From assembly GCA_029255685.2 (NCBI GenBank), contig CM055312.2, forward strand, positions 11,618,649 to 11,682,648: a stretch of 64,000 bases of DNA, given 5' to 3'. Positions within the stretch are counted from its first letter, which is position 1. Every line of letters starts with the position of its first letter. Position numbers and translations under genes: made by a program. The stretch comes from Silene conica. Lineage: Eukaryota > Streptophyta > Magnoliopsida > Caryophyllales > Caryophyllaceae. Below the pieces are notes generated by a model. It was not told where the DNA came from and did no database searches. It worked only from the letters and a program-made list of their open reading frames with translations. Below, in pieces: positions 45,349-57,676 of the stretch.

Positions 45349-47103
45349 AATGACGGAAACCGTGCGGAGAGACGATCTAAGTCTAGACACGATCCTTCTG
45401 TGGAGCAAGAGGTGCAAACCATGAGGGATAACAGCTACACCGGTCCCGATCCGGACTTCTGCGGACTCTAATTTGCCTCTATAACTTAGAAAGGTAACTT
45501 TATATACTTTAAGAATCGCCCCCTTCACCCAACCCGGTTCATAGATAGAAATTCAATGAGGGAATTAGGTTTGGATAAGATTACGGAGGAGTTGTTTGAG
45601 GGGGTAGGAACGAAAACCCTTTATGAAACTAGACCGACTCTTACCTCGCCCCAATTGACTTGGGAGTTTTTGAGTTCCCTTGTAGTGACTAAAAATCGGA
45701 ATTTGGGAAAGGTGTTTTTCTTGGAATTTCGCCTTATGAATAAGGAGCACCGGTTGACTCTCGAAGAGTTTGCTTTAATTTTTGGGATAGATGGAAAACT
45801 ACCCATTCATCCTCCGGAGGGTTTTGATACCGAGGTTGTATGGACGGCGATTACCGGTTTGACTAGTGACAGGTCCAAGAAGAAATCGGCCAATAGGGTG
45901 CACTTGGCACCTATTAGGATTTGGCACCGATTTATGGGGTGGACCGTCTTGTCTCGAGACGAGCCACACAATTTTAGAACGAAGGAGCTTGAAATCTTGG
46001 ACTCTTACTTGACTAATTCGCCAAAGCTTAATATTGCTCATCATATGGCTCTCCAATTGAGCCGGTTGCTAGCCAACCTTGCCGATTTGTGTGGGAGGGT
46101 TATGGTTACTTTGATGTCCGTTTACCTTTGTCACCGGAATTTCAACGTGGGTTATATCGAAGGAGAAAACATCTTGTCTCGCCGGTACATACAAGATAGC
46201 TTGGGGTGGATCAAATGGAACCCCAATGATCGTCAGGAGTATTGGCAGATTCGGGTTGACAATAAGTACAAAAATTTCTTACCTTTGCCTAACACCCAAA
46301 GGATGAAGCTTGTACCCGAGAAAAACTCCTACCTTCTTGAGGTCGAGGCGAGTCCAGATAAGTTACCTGTCGATCAGCGCCCTCTAGAGTCTATGCCCGC
46401 GACAGGGTCGGCACCACCACCTCCGACCTCCAGTTTCAGCAACCCCCTGTTACTATGCCTCCTTTTGTGGGCGGCCCTCATTTTTTCCAGGGCTCTAGTT
46501 CCAGTTCTGTTCCTCCTCCTCAGCCTGCCTCCTTGCATCAGGACCTCATTGATTCATGGCTCGGGTTGACCTAAACCAGAAAAAGGCTGAAGAATGGCAA
46601 GAGTTAGCTAATGCGCGGCACAAGCTAGCTGATGAACGCTAGGCTTTGGCGGATCGTCGCCATCAGGACATATGTTCTATGCTTGATTATTTGTACCACG
46701 ATAAAGCCTATGAGTCCTTCCCGAGTTATGACCAGTTTGTTCGTCAGGGCTATCGTCATCCTGCCGGTGGTCACCCTTCCTATTACATGCCCCTTGAGGC
46801 TGGATATGTGCCTCCCGATGGACGCTACTACGGTGAGATACATGTTTCCCCGGGCTACTACAATAGCCCATTTTTCCCCCAGAGGTGCTTAGGGATGGGG
46901 ACTCGGGCCACCCAGGAGCTAGTGGCTCTCATGGTATGATGGGTGATCCCGGAGCTAGTGGCTCACATCCTTCTCCTTTCCGTGATGTCTTGAACAACCC
47001 CGACGATTACATGCAAGTGGATGGCAATGGTGATGGAGAAGGTAATGGAGAAGGCGATGGAGAAGGCGATGGAGATGGAGATGGTGATGAGGTTGATGAG
47101 TGA
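45349..47103 (+). CDS. Athila third ORF, ATHILA family, env position (fossil)
   Basis: Begins with MTETVRRDDLS and carries the ATHILA ORF-1-type domain: LTWEFLSSLVVTKNRNLGKVFFLEFRLMNKEHRLTLEEFALIFGIDG, then RVHLAPIRIWHRFMGWTVLSRDE, then LCHRNFNVGYIEGENILSRRY. A Pro/Ser-rich tail, a Tyr/Pro/His-rich part and a Gly/Asp/Glu repeat near 47020-47100 end it. This domain marks Athila-lineage elements; its function is unknown and no envelope hallmarks were seen. It follows the internal module array and TATA-like box. The region is broken. Confidence 0.82.
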
Positions 47104-49619
47104 GCCGCCCGTAGAGGTGGTTGTTGATGTATTTGCTCCCGTATCAATATCCAAAAGCAAGTACTCCCTTAATCCAAATTTCTCATTAGCTTTGCATTTT
47201 TCATTTCAGCATGCATTTAGTGTAGATTAGTTGGTTAGTTTCAGTTTTATTTTCCTCATTTCACATCTTTAGTGTACTAGCATGTAGTTGCATCCATATA
47301 TATGCACTAGTGTCATTTTTGTAACATATTGTCACATATAGTTTGCATTCATGTAGTTTACAGCATTTAGGATTGCATCTTAGTTTAGTTTTTTGTTTTT
47401 CATTTGTTTTGTTTATTTTTGTTTTTATTGTTTTCAAAAAAAATCAAAAATCCAAAAAAATTGAAAAACCAAAAATCTTCAAAAACATGTTATTTTCTTT
47501 CCGGTTTTCCTCCACACATTATGCACATAGATAAGTGTGGGGAGGAACAACCGATTATTTCAAAAATACAAAAACAAGGTTTTTTTTATTTCTTACAAAT
47601 TCAAAAAAAAACCCAAAAACATGTTTGTTTCATTCTTTTTCCTCATTTCCTCCCTGCACTTTGTTCCATTGATCTAGGACAATGTAAATATTAAGTGTGG
47701 GGAGGAAAAATATCCACCTTGTGAATATTTCTTTGCTTTTGTGAATATGAAAAACTCCAAAAAAAATGCCTAAAAATCGAAAAATTTAAAAAAATTTCAA
47801 AAAACATGTTTTTCCTCTCCTTTGTTTATGTCCCTTAGTTACATTATATATATATGTTTGTTTGACTAACAAGTGGCAGAAGCAACAACAGTCCGAGGCA
47901 TAAGGAGAATGAAGACGCTTGGTATACTCTTTCCTACTTCTTTCTCCCCTTCCCTTTTTCTTTTTATGTTGTTAGCATGAAGGAGAACGGGATTTTTGTG
48001 TCTTGGATATTCCTTTGGGGAACTTGTGGTTGTTGCTGATGATGTGCCGCTAGGTTAGTCGATGTGTTGTTGCATGCTTGTTATTAGTTTAGTTGTAGTT
48101 TCACATGCTTTCCTTTTTCATAGTTTTGTGAATATGTGTTAGTCGGTTTTCTTTTTTGCATTTGTTTGTAATTATGCTTAGGAGGTTAAATAGTGGAGGA
48201 TATGTGCCGTTAATGATGATACTTTTATTGCCTGTGTCTTACCCCTCCTAATAGCTTGCACCTCTTGATGTCACCTTGTTAGGGTTCTTGCTTGCGAGGA
48301 CCCGGAAGTCTAGGCTTAATGACCGAGTATCGACCACCATGTTAGACCGTGTTAGACCTTAGACTTGACCTAGGACCGACATTAGCTGCTCAAATGTGAG
48401 GATAGAGCCTCCTTTTTGGTCGGCCCATCAAACCGACCCAGATTAGGTTTGTGAGTAGTCCTCCTTACGTGGTATGTTATGTCTAAACGCATAAGCATGG
48501 CGCTCATTCCTTGATTCCGTGGTTATGTTCATGTGCATGTGAGGCAACTTTTGTTCAAAGTAAATCAACTTCACATTTGTCAAATTAGCCTTATTTTGAC
48601 CCTTGCATCTTATCCCGTCCTTTTGATTAACCACTTTGAGCCTTAGCCTATTCATTTGGCCTTAACTACTAAATGAGCTACATCCCAAAAACGTCCTTCC
48701 TTGATCAAGAATGGTTGTGTTTGTGGTACTTTTTTGTGGTGGAGTCGGGATTTAGATGCCGGTTGGTGGCTTCTTCCGTTGTGGTTTTGATGTTGCTTTC
48801 TTGGTGAAATGAAGTTTTGAGAAAAAGAAAGAAAATAGAAAATCAAAGAAAAAATGAAAAAGTTTTGAAAAATCCAAAAAAGAGAAGTTGTATATGTGTT
48901 TTGAAAAAGAAAAAGGGTAGCGACAACTCCCTTCCATCAGGGGAGATAGAAAAAGGCGTTGCTAGAATAATATGGTCTTTTGATGTTTTTCCAATCGAGC
49001 CGGGTTTACACAATTTTTGCATTTGATTTGATTTTCAAGTCCTTTGTTAGGGTGTAGACGTTGTTCATTATGTTTAAATAATGACCATTTCGTTAAGATT
49101 GTGATGGGTTTATTTTTCCAAAGTAAGTTTGGGTTTATGCAATTTTTGCTTGGTTTTGTCAAAACCAAACTTAGGGCATAGACATTGCTTAGTTGTTGCA
49201 ATAAGGAGTTGAGTTGATCTTGGCAATCACTCTTGGTTTTTGAGCCTAAAATGCTAGAACGGTGCTTGCACCAAACCATTTTCACCCAACCCAAGCCCCA
49301 TTGCATCCTTATTGTTCTCATCATGTGCATTTACATTTTCTCATGGATTTTTGGATGGAGTACCATACTAGATTGCGGGCATGCTTCGCAAGTTGAGGTA
49401 GGTGAGTGATTTTGGTTACTACTTGTCACAAAAATCACCCCCTTTATTTTCTTGTGTGTTGAGTGTCACCCGTGAGAGTCGGTGCTTAGGGTTTCCTTAT
49501 CGGTTAAGGGTCTAGCATGGAGTCGAATCATTTGTGCGTCTTGTCAATCTCGGAAGTATAGCTTAGTGCTTCCGCTTACCCGCCTTGAATTAGTTTCTTG
49601 GTCTTTGGTGATATCATTG
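47104..49619 (+). other. Athila 3' non-coding region
   Basis: About 2.5 kb without a supported gene. It holds two polypurine-like words aagtgtggggaggaa (47533-47547 and 47692-47706), each after tcctccacacatt/tcctccctgcact-type sequence, surrounded by A-rich tracts (aaaaaatcaaaaatcc). Such aagtgtgggga words are common downstream of the third ORF in Athila-like elements. A minus-strand copia is inserted at 49620. Confidence 0.65.
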
Positions 49620-50558
49620 TGTAGGAAATAATTTCTTAAATTACTCATAAAAGTATTAATTTAATTAATATTGTCAATGATTATATCAAAAACGAATTGA
49701 TATTAAAACAATAGAACTGAAATAATAGGACAAGGATCATAGAAATAACCTTTGGTCCTATATGAGATCGGCCTAAGAACAACCTAGTATAAACCCAAAA
49801 CTTCAAGGTAGAAGTTCTCCTTAGATTGCACCCAAGACGACTGAGAAAGATTCCCTCAAAGCTCCTCCTAAATTACTATTAATTATTTTAGAGGATTTAT
49901 TTTGGGATTAAGATGATAAACTAATCAAAGATAATAAGAGAGAAAAACCGTTTTCTTCTTGTGTGTCCAACCTCACGGCCGAAACCCTTTATATATATAG
50001 TTTTGGTTTGTGTTGGTATTGTACTTTAATTAGGAAACCTCATTATAATATAATATTTTGAGTCAGTTTCCTTATTCCGAACTTCCTTAAAATATCATAT
50101 ATATTTTAATACTTTTCGGTGTACAATTTTAATTCCCGGAGAATATTAATTAATTATCTTATAATTAATAAATCCCAATTATATTTTTCCATCATACATT
50201 AAAATATAATTAATAAATATAACTTTTATATATATTTATTAGAATTAACATTTAATTCATTTCTCCTAATTATAATTTAATCACATTAAATGTTTATCAT
50301 CTACTTAACTACATTTAGCTAAGTTTAGCATTTATGTAATTATCAATATATAATCACATTTCTCAGTATTATCCTATAGGTGTGACCTTTAGGGATCAGC
50401 TGATTATCGCCATCATATGACAGTAACGTCAAACTTCTAGTGAGCCAATCGTTACCGATAAACGTTAATCAACTGATTAATATACTAAGTATCCCTGCGT
50501 GATCCTGTAAAAGATTTACTCAAATAATCACACATTGTGGAGGACATTTACTCCAACA
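49620..50558 (-). repeat. 3' LTR of the minus-strand copia
   Basis: 939 bp, bounded by tgtaggaaat and ctccaaca on the plus strand; polypurine tract directly to its right. Confidence 0.9.
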
Positions 50559-51331
50559 ATCTCCCACTTGTCCTACAAGTGTGTGTGCGATTACGATTCT
50601 CATATCCATACATTATTCTCCCACTCAATGGAAGACAAATTGCAAAGTCTTACCTTACAAGGTCGTATCTCCCAAGTAATCATATCAGGAGTGGTTTCCT
50701 CAACTAGAGAGCAACATAACTGATACGAATCATATTCGAGCATGGCCATGCTTTTAAGTTACTACTCCTCGAGTGGCCCTGAGAAATATATATAAAACCT
50801 GATAAAGGCTGGTTATTTTCCTTGACTTATGACCTGCCGATGGAAGCACAGCATGAAATGACCCAGTAAAAGTCTGATTGGTCTCCTTTTACGGTGCGAC
50901 CTAGGACAAAAACCAAAGCCACCTAAAAACTGTCTATATCGCATGAAATAAACAATGGTCAAAAGAACCGACTTTAGGAATCACGATAGACGTCCCATCC
51001 ACCACAAGGCACCTAATGTATCTTAACATTTAGGACTCTATGTTGTGGTCACTATGTCCTATGCGATATCATATACCCATATTTGTTATTGATCAGTCAG
51101 ACGCTTGACTTATGGAATATTGAACCTTCCATCCTTCAACTAACATAATAATCACCTGAGTTATCAGCTCATATCGGTGTTTACGGACAAAAACAGATAT
51201 ATAAAGTAAAACAGTTCACTGTGTGGTGTTCAAAATTGTTGTATAATCCACATGTAATACAATATAAAGAAATTCAATGATTTTATTAATTAATAATTTG
51301 AAATTATCAAACATCAATCAAATAATGTTTA
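50559..51331 (-). other. Copia 3' non-coding region
   Basis: Polypurine tract, then about 750 bp without coding signal between the LTR and pol. The small ORF at 50535-50723 is not convincing. Confidence 0.6.
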
Positions 51332-52957
51332 TTACAATTCTGGAACACGCTTTATCCCCATGGATGAGATGTGTCCTTCATCTTTATTATGCGGTAGTGC
51401 CTTAGTCAGCGGATCAGCAATGTTGTTATCCGTTCCAATCTTGCACAATGCTATCTCCTTTTGCTCCATGTAATCTCTTATCAGATGAGCTTTTCTGAGT
51501 ACATGTCTAGATTTGCTGCTAGACTTAGGCTCCTTAGCCTGGAAGATTGCACCACTGTTATCACAATAAAGAGTGATTGGATCTTTCACACTAGGTACTA
51601 CTTTTAGTCCTTGTAAGAAATAACGCATCCAAATAGCTTCCTTTGCAACTTCGAAAGCTGCCAAGTACTCAGACTCTGTTGTAGAATCTGTTGTAACGCT
51701 CTGTTTGGAACTCTTCCAACTGACTGCTCCACCATTAAGAGTAAAGACAAAACCCGACTGAGATTTAGAATCATCACGATCGGTTTGGAAACTAACATCT
51801 GTGTAACCCTTAGCACTTAGCTCCATGTCTCCACCATATACCAGTGACCAATCCTTAGTCCTTCGTAAGTACTTAAGGATGTTCTTGACGGCTATCCAGT
51901 GACTTTCACCTGGATTATATTGGTAACGGCTGACCATACTCAATGCATATGCCACGTCAGGACGTGTGCACATCATGGCATACATGATCGACCCTACTGC
52001 CGAAGCATAAGGTATCTGACTCATGCGTTCAGTTTCTTCCAGTGTTGTAGGTGATTGTTTCTTGCTCAGATGCACCCCATGAACAAGAGGAAGGTAACCT
52101 CTCTTGGAGTTTGTCATACTGAATCTATCAAGAATCTTATCTATATAATCTTCTTGACTCAATGCTAACATCCTTTTCGATTTATCTCTATAGATGCGGA
52201 TGCCTAGAATCCTATGTGCCTCACCCAAATCTTTCATTTTAAAATGGTTCTTTAACCATGTCTTTACCGAAGAAAGCATGGAAATGTCGTTTCCAATTAG
52301 TAGTATATCATCTACATACAATACTAGGAATACGATTTTACTACCACTTGACTTGATATACAGACATGGTTCTTCGACACTTCGAATGAATCCGTTCTGT
52401 TTTATCACGTCATCAAAACGATGATTCCAACTCCGTGATGTTTGCTTAAGTCCATAGATGGAACGCTTGAGCTTGCACACTTTCTTAGGATGTTTAGGAT
52501 CGATGAAACCCTCAGGTTGTATCATATACGGTTCTTCTTCCAAAAACCCGTTTAGGAAGGCGGTTTTCACATCCATTTGCCAGATCTCATAATCATGAAA
52601 TGCGGTTATCGCTAAGATAATCTGAATAGATCTAAGCATTACGACTGGAGCAAATATCTCATCATAGTGCAACCCGTGTAATTGAGTGAAACCTTTTGTC
52701 ACCAATCGTGCTTTATAAACATCTGGTTGTCCATCTAATGCACGCTTTATCTTATAAAGCCATTTGCATTGTAGGGGTTTTACCTTTTCAGGCAAATCAA
52801 CCAAATCCCATACTTGATTCCCTTGCATGGAATCTATTTCGAACTGCATGGCTTCGAGCCATAGCTTAGAGTCGGAACATGTCATGGCTCCTTTGTAGGT
52901 AGCTGGTTCTTTACTCTTAAGGAGTAATAGGTTTTCTGCACCACCTTCCTCAACCAT
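51332..52957 (-). CDS. Copia reverse transcriptase and RNase H (fossil ORF)
   Basis: An open stretch of 541 codons. Reverse transcriptase: [98 protein letters not shown] and the catalytic LYVDDILLIGND, then KDLGEAHRILGIRIYRD. RNase H: GYTDVSFQTDRDDSKSQSGFVF, TTDSTTESEYLAAFEVAKEAIW, LYCDNSGAIFQAKEP and NNIADPLTKALPHNK. The length matches a copia RT-RH module. It copies the element's RNA; here it belongs to the broken element around it. Confidence 0.95.
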   Translation of the reverse strand: MVEEGGAENLLLLKSKEPATYKGAMTCSDSKLWLEAMQFEIDSMQGNQVWDLVDLPEKVKPLQCKWLYKIKRALDGQPDVYKARLVTKGFTQLHGLHYDEIFAPVVMLRSIQIILAITAFHDYEIWQMDVKTAFLNGFLEEEPYMIQPEGFIDPKHPKKVCKLKRSIYGLKQTSRSWNHRFDDVIKQNGFIRSVEEPCLYIKSSGSKIVFLVLYVDDILLIGNDISMLSSVKTWLKNHFKMKDLGEAHRILGIRIYRDKSKRMLALSQEDYIDKILDRFSMTNSKRGYLPLVHGVHLSKKQSPTTLEETERMSQIPYASAVGSIMYAMMCTRPDVAYALSMVSRYQYNPGESHWIAVKNILKYLRRTKDWSLVYGGDMELSAKGYTDVSFQTDRDDSKSQSGFVFTLNGGAVSWKSSKQSVTTDSTTESEYLAAFEVAKEAIWMRYFLQGLKVVPSVKDPITLYCDNSGAIFQAKEPKSSSKSRHVLRKAHLIRDYMEQKEIALCKIGTDNNIADPLTKALPHNKDEGHISSMGIKRVPEL

Positions 52958-52971
52958 ACCAATGTATCGGT

Positions 52972-54347
52972 CTAGGGGTGAGAAACTCGAACCGTCCTCC
53001 TAGGTTCCTCTGGACTGGATACCATAGCAGATGTGGAAGGAACACTTTCTTCCATCACACTATTGGTTTCTGGTTCTTGAACCTCTGACAGATCAAAAGT
53101 TCTACTACTCTGTTTGTTCGAGAGAAACTCTTTCTCTAAAAACTTCGCACTAGCCGCAACAAACACTCTTTGTTCGGTAGGTGAGTAAAAGTAGTGACCA
53201 AAAGTTCCTTTGGGATAACCTACAAAGTAAGTCTTGACCGATCGTGGGCCTAGCTTGTCTTCGTGTCTCCACTTGACATAAGCTTCACAGCCCCAAACCC
53301 GAATAAAGGAAGTCAGAAACTTTTCCTTTCCACATCTCATATGGAGTCTTGTCTGCTGCTTTAGTCGGACTTCGGTTAAGTATTAGAGCAGTTGATTGAA
53401 GAGCAAATCCCCATAATGAATCAGGCACAACCGTGTGACTCATCATGGATCGAACCATATCTAATAAAGTTCGATTTCTCCGTTCAGATACACCATTTAT
53501 TTGTGGTGTTCCAGGTGGAGTCAACTGCGATACAATACCACAGTCTTTCAGGTGTTGATCAAACTCAGTCGAAAGATACTCGCCACCACGATCAAATTGA
53601 AGTGCTTTTATCTTCCTATCCAATTGGTTCTCAACCTTATTTTGGAATTCCTTGAATTTGTCAAAGGATTCACTTTTATGCTTCATTAAATAGACATACC
53701 CGTATCTACTTAAATCATCCGTAAAAGTGATGAAATATCTATAGCCGTCTTTTGCTGTGATTGTCATAGGACCACATACATCTGTGTATGAGTCCTAGAA
53801 GATCACTAGCTGGCATTCCAATACCTTTAAAGGAAATACGAGTCATCTTTCCGATGAGACATGATTCATACGTACCAATTGATTCGTAATGAAATGGTGG
53901 TATTGACCCATTCTTAATGAGTTTCTCTACGTGTTTTTCATTGATGTGTCCCATTCGACAATGCCATAGATACGTTTGTTCTTTATCACCTGTTTTAGCC
54001 CTTTTATTATTCACATGATAAACCTCGGTGGTTTGGTCTAAAACATATATTCCGTTTACGGAAACAGCTTTTCCATAAATCATATCGTTTAATGAAAAAG
54101 TACAACAATTGTGCTTAATATTAAAACAAAAACTTTCTGAATCCAAAACAAAAATATAAATAATGTTTTTCGACAAACTAGGAACAAAATAACAATTATT
54201 TAAAAATAACTCGAAACCACTAGGTAGTTTGAGTACATAAGTTCCTATGGAGACAGCTGCAACCTTTGCTCCATTTCCAACACGAAGGTAAACATCCCTT
54301 TTCTCAAGTTTGCGGACGTCCCTTAAACCTTGCAAGTGATTACACAA
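52972..54347 (-). CDS. Copia protease remnant, GAG-pre-integrase and integrase (fossil)
   Basis: On the minus strand: wording GNGAKVAAVSIGTYVLKLPSGF and CYFVPSLSKNII of the protease/GAG-pre-integrase junction, LWHCRMGHINEKHVEKLIKNG of the integrase zinc region, and the integrase core FITFTDDLSRYGYVYLMKHKSESF, FDRGGEYLSTEFDQHL, TPPGTPQINGVSERRNRTLLDMVRSMM. The tail VWGCEAYVKWRHEDKLGPRS and YFVGYPKGTFGHYFYSP follows. The region is broken. Confidence 0.9.
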
Positions 54348-54374
54348 GTGAGAACCACAACCAGTATCAAATAC

Positions 54375-55289
54375 TCATGTTGCTGAACTTGCATGGTTTA
54401 TTTCAATCATATGAATAAATGACGGTATACTTGTGGCTGTCACTCGTCCAGCCTTGATATCCTCGAGGTACTTAGGGCAGTTCCTTTTCCAATGCCCAGA
54501 CTCGTGGCAATGGTGGCACTCTCCTTCTTTCCCTTTGTTCTTAGTTTTGGCCTTTGAGTTACTGGTCTCCCCAGGTCCACTCTTGGGCTTCGGCTGCTTT
54601 CTTTTGAACTGAGGCTTCTTAACATTTAAGGGAGCCTTTGCCTTTCCCTTACCCTTCCAATTAGCTTGTATGACAAGGACATCCTTCTTAGCACTCCCAC
54701 TTAAATTGAGATCTTTCTCAGCTTGCACGAGCTGAGAGTGGAGTTCATGAAGACTTTTCTTCATGTCATTCATGTTATAATTCACCCTAAATTGGGTGAA
54801 CCCATCATGAAGAGAGTGTAAGATTCGGTCTACAATGATTGACTCCTCAATCTTGCAACCGAGAGACTCCAGAACTTCCACATTCTCAATCATCTTGGGG
54901 ATGTGTGGGCTAACAGCTTGGCCCTTGGACAGTTTAGCTTCGAAGAAGCGGACTGCTGCGTCATATCTCATGATTCTTGGAGCTTGCGATAATTCATTGG
55001 TAAGGGTGGTGAAAATCTTATTCGCACCTTGTGAAATGAAGCGGCGCTGCAAATTGTTTTCCATTGCATAAATAAGTACATTCTTAATCGCACCAGCTTC
55101 GCGAACGAACTCATCATATGCAGTTCGTTGGGCTCCAGCCCTTGCAGTTGGTTCAGCCGGTACTGGCTCAATCAAATACTTTAATTTACCGTCAGCAATG
55201 GCAGCATTCCGTAATACTGCCTCCCAATCGGTAAAGTTACTCCCATCATTCTTAAGGTGGGAGTTCTGATTGTAGGAGGCGTGGTCCAT
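54375..55289 (-). CDS. Copia gag (fossil ORF)
   Basis: 304 codons. The N-terminal capsid part reads SHLKNDGSNFTDWEAVLRNAAIADGKLKYL and GAIKNVLIYAMENNLQRRFI, the UBN2-type region RFFEAKLSKGQAVSPHIPKMIENVEVLESLGCKI follows, then a Lys-rich linker and one zinc knuckle CHHCHESGHWKRNC. Typical of copia Gag, which forms the particle and binds the RNA. Confidence 0.92.
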   Translation of the reverse strand: MDHASYNQNSHLKNDGSNFTDWEAVLRNAAIADGKLKYLIEPVPAEPTARAGAQRTAYDEFVREAGAIKNVLIYAMENNLQRRFISQGANKIFTTLTNELSQAPRIMRYDAAVRFFEAKLSKGQAVSPHIPKMIENVEVLESLGCKIEESIIVDRILHSLHDGFTQFRVNYNMNDMKKSLHELHSQLVQAEKDLNLSGSAKKDVLVIQANWKGKGKAKAPLNVKKPQFKRKQPKPKSGPGETSNSKAKTKNKGKEGECHHCHESGHWKRNCPKYLEDIKAGRVTATSIPSFIHMIEINHASSAT

Positions 55290-57398
55290 AAAAGAGCGTA
55301 ACCACGACTCCCTAGTGAGGGTGGCGCTAGGGCCCGAAGTTGCATTTGGATCAGTCCTTTTAAAAGGCAGATATTAAATTATCTACAAATGAGAAAATAA
55401 ATAAACATGTAAAATCATTGAATTTAAAATCTTTTTAAACAAAGATATACAACATAATATAATCGATCTCACTCAAAGAATTATATAATGTATCCCAAGA
55501 CCCAAATCCCGATTTGGTGAGTTAACCCTTTAACTGGTTCTACACTAGAACTCTCAGTCGACAAATTTCTTAAATTTATCTATTAGTCCATAATGATTTC
55601 AATAGCTTGATTGAATCATTATGTTGAGTTCAACTAGGTCACAACACACTACTTACCCGAGGTAGAAGGGGTCCATATGGAGATAACAACAGGTCCTATA
55701 TGCCCACCGACGAACAAGGGATTCATAGTTGTTTGATCTAGAAAGGCTAAAGTCTCAATTTTATAAAGAGTGAGATCCCATCACTATTTTAAACTCATTT
55801 AAGTGAACTATTTGATATGAGTAGGAATGAGTGATGGCAAAAAAAAAACATCATATGCCAAAATGCAAAATAATCTACATGAGTCATTTTACATGCATAT
55901 AGGTGGTTTGGTTTAGGCGGAACATAATGATATGCAACATTCAAGCAATAAAGAGAAGAACGTAAAACATTAAAATCCTAGTGTGGCTTATCCTATGAAA
56001 AACAGTAAATACAACTTGGAATCCAATCACATGGACCCTAGAAGCTTCATGGATCACCGTTCTTCATCTCGAGATGTAAACTGGAAATAGAGACCTGGAT
56101 GCATCAAACTCCTCTTCTTCTTTTTCTTCTTTGTTCTAAGTTATTACAATGTAAATCCTGTTTACATTTAATCTAATATAAAGCAAAAAAAAAAAAAAAT
56201 ACAAAACGGAGATGCGAGATCTCATAAATTACATCACTTGATTACTTTCCACCATTACCGAAAAGTAACCAAAAACTAAAGCCACACTAGATTACATGAT
56301 TATACTTGACAACAATTGTAATAAATAAATTCAACCTTCATTGAAAGACAATATCATTAACAATATAATAAAACATTCATAATGCAATATTACCCAAGCC
56401 ACCATTAATTTTAAAATTACATGTCACACATGTAAACCATAACCCAAATAAATTATAAACAATTTTAAAATCTGGTAAGTATCATCAATTAGATATAATA
56501 AACCTTTTAAAATAAATAAATGATTAAATCACCGAAAAATTATCAAATAATTTTCGTTTATTTTCTTTCTTTCCCACGGCAATCACATGGTTATACCCCT
56601 TTTTTTCGAAAAAAAAAATGTTACAATTATAAAACATCTTTTATAATTTAGTTAATATGAATATTATCTCATAATATAAATAAAAACGAAAATAAAAAAT
56701 AACCCTAAAATCCAATTTTACGGTTTTTTAATACCCCTTTTTTTTGTTATCTTTATAAATTTGTTCTAATTATGAATCTTTATTTATAATTTAGTTAATA
56801 TAAATTATCATATAATATTAATAATAACAAAAGCAACAAATCACAAAATTTAGGGTAAGGCCGAAAAAAATTTACGATCCAATATTACACGGTTTTTTTT
56901 TGTTAAAAAAGGGAATTACTCATATTATCAAATAATATTATGTAAAACGACATCTTCATAAGATATTATACTATTTCCTTAAATGGTATAATCAAGGTAG
57001 AAATAGATTTTTGGAAACTTTACTAATTCGTGATCTTTCTTAAAATTACTCATAGTATCACAAAATCATCTCATAATTTATATGTTATAGTTCTAATCAT
57101 ATTAGATCTTAAAAATTTCCAAATATTGTTATTAAGATTAACTTTTAATAATCATTGATCTATATCATTGTTATGAGGATCATCATATGATAATTATTTT
57201 AACACTTAAAATAACAAAATCAATAAAAATAAAAATAAAAACGAAACAAAAAAAAACGTGAACCAACCGTGACATATCACGAAAAAAAATTCAGACCGAA
57301 AAAAAATTTATTTTTTTATTTTTTTTATAAACCGTGAAAAATATGTGTGCCGTGGGATTTTAATTCTCAATTAATTATCAAAACGATTTTGAACAATG
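55290..57398 (-). other. Long 5' leader of the minus-strand copia
   Basis: About 2.1 kb between the primer-binding site and the gag start, AT-rich and without coding signal. Copia leaders are usually much shorter, so this is either a lineage feature or holds an unrecognised insertion. Confidence 0.6.
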
Positions 57399-57410
57399 GC
57401 TCTGATACCA
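57399..57410 (-). other. Primer-binding site, initiator tRNA-Met
   Basis: TGGTATCAGAGC on the minus strand, two bases inside the right LTR. Confidence 0.92.
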
Positions 57411-57412
57411 CT

Positions 57413-57676
57413 TGTAGGAAATAATTTATTAAATTACTCATAAAAGTATTAATTTAATTAATACTGCCAAGGATTATATCAAAAACAAATTTATATTAAA
57501 ACAATAGAACTGAAATAATAGGACAAGGATCATAGAAATAACCTTTGGTCCTATATGAGATCGGCCTAAGAACAACCTAGTATAAACCCAAACTTCAAGG
57601 TAGAAGTTCTCCTTAGATTTCACCCAAGACGACTGAGAAAAGATTCCCTCAATGCTCCTCCTAAATTACTATTAAT
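57413..57676 (-). repeat. Incomplete 5' LTR of the minus-strand copia
   Basis: Matches 49620-49883, including the words gaactgaaataataggacaa and cctatatgagatcggcctaa. Confidence 0.9.

Larger units (their letters stand above)
49620..57676 (-). mobile_element. Ty1/copia LTR retrotransposon (Tork/TAR-like), minus strand, broken
   Basis: Inserted near the 3' end of the Athila element. The left LTR is 49620-50558 (939 bp, minus strand TGTTGGAGTAAATGTCC to TTATTTCCTACA). The right LTR is incomplete (57413-57676). Over the shared 260 bp they differ by about 3%, or around 1.2 million years at 1.3e-8, with wide error (inference). PBS is at 57399-57410 and a polypurine tract ggacaagtgggagat at about 50559-50573. 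Parts on the minus strand are gag, GAG-pre-integrase, integrase, reverse transcriptase and RNase H. It has several breaks. Lineage within copia is uncertain. No right-hand target duplication can be given. Confidence 0.9.
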
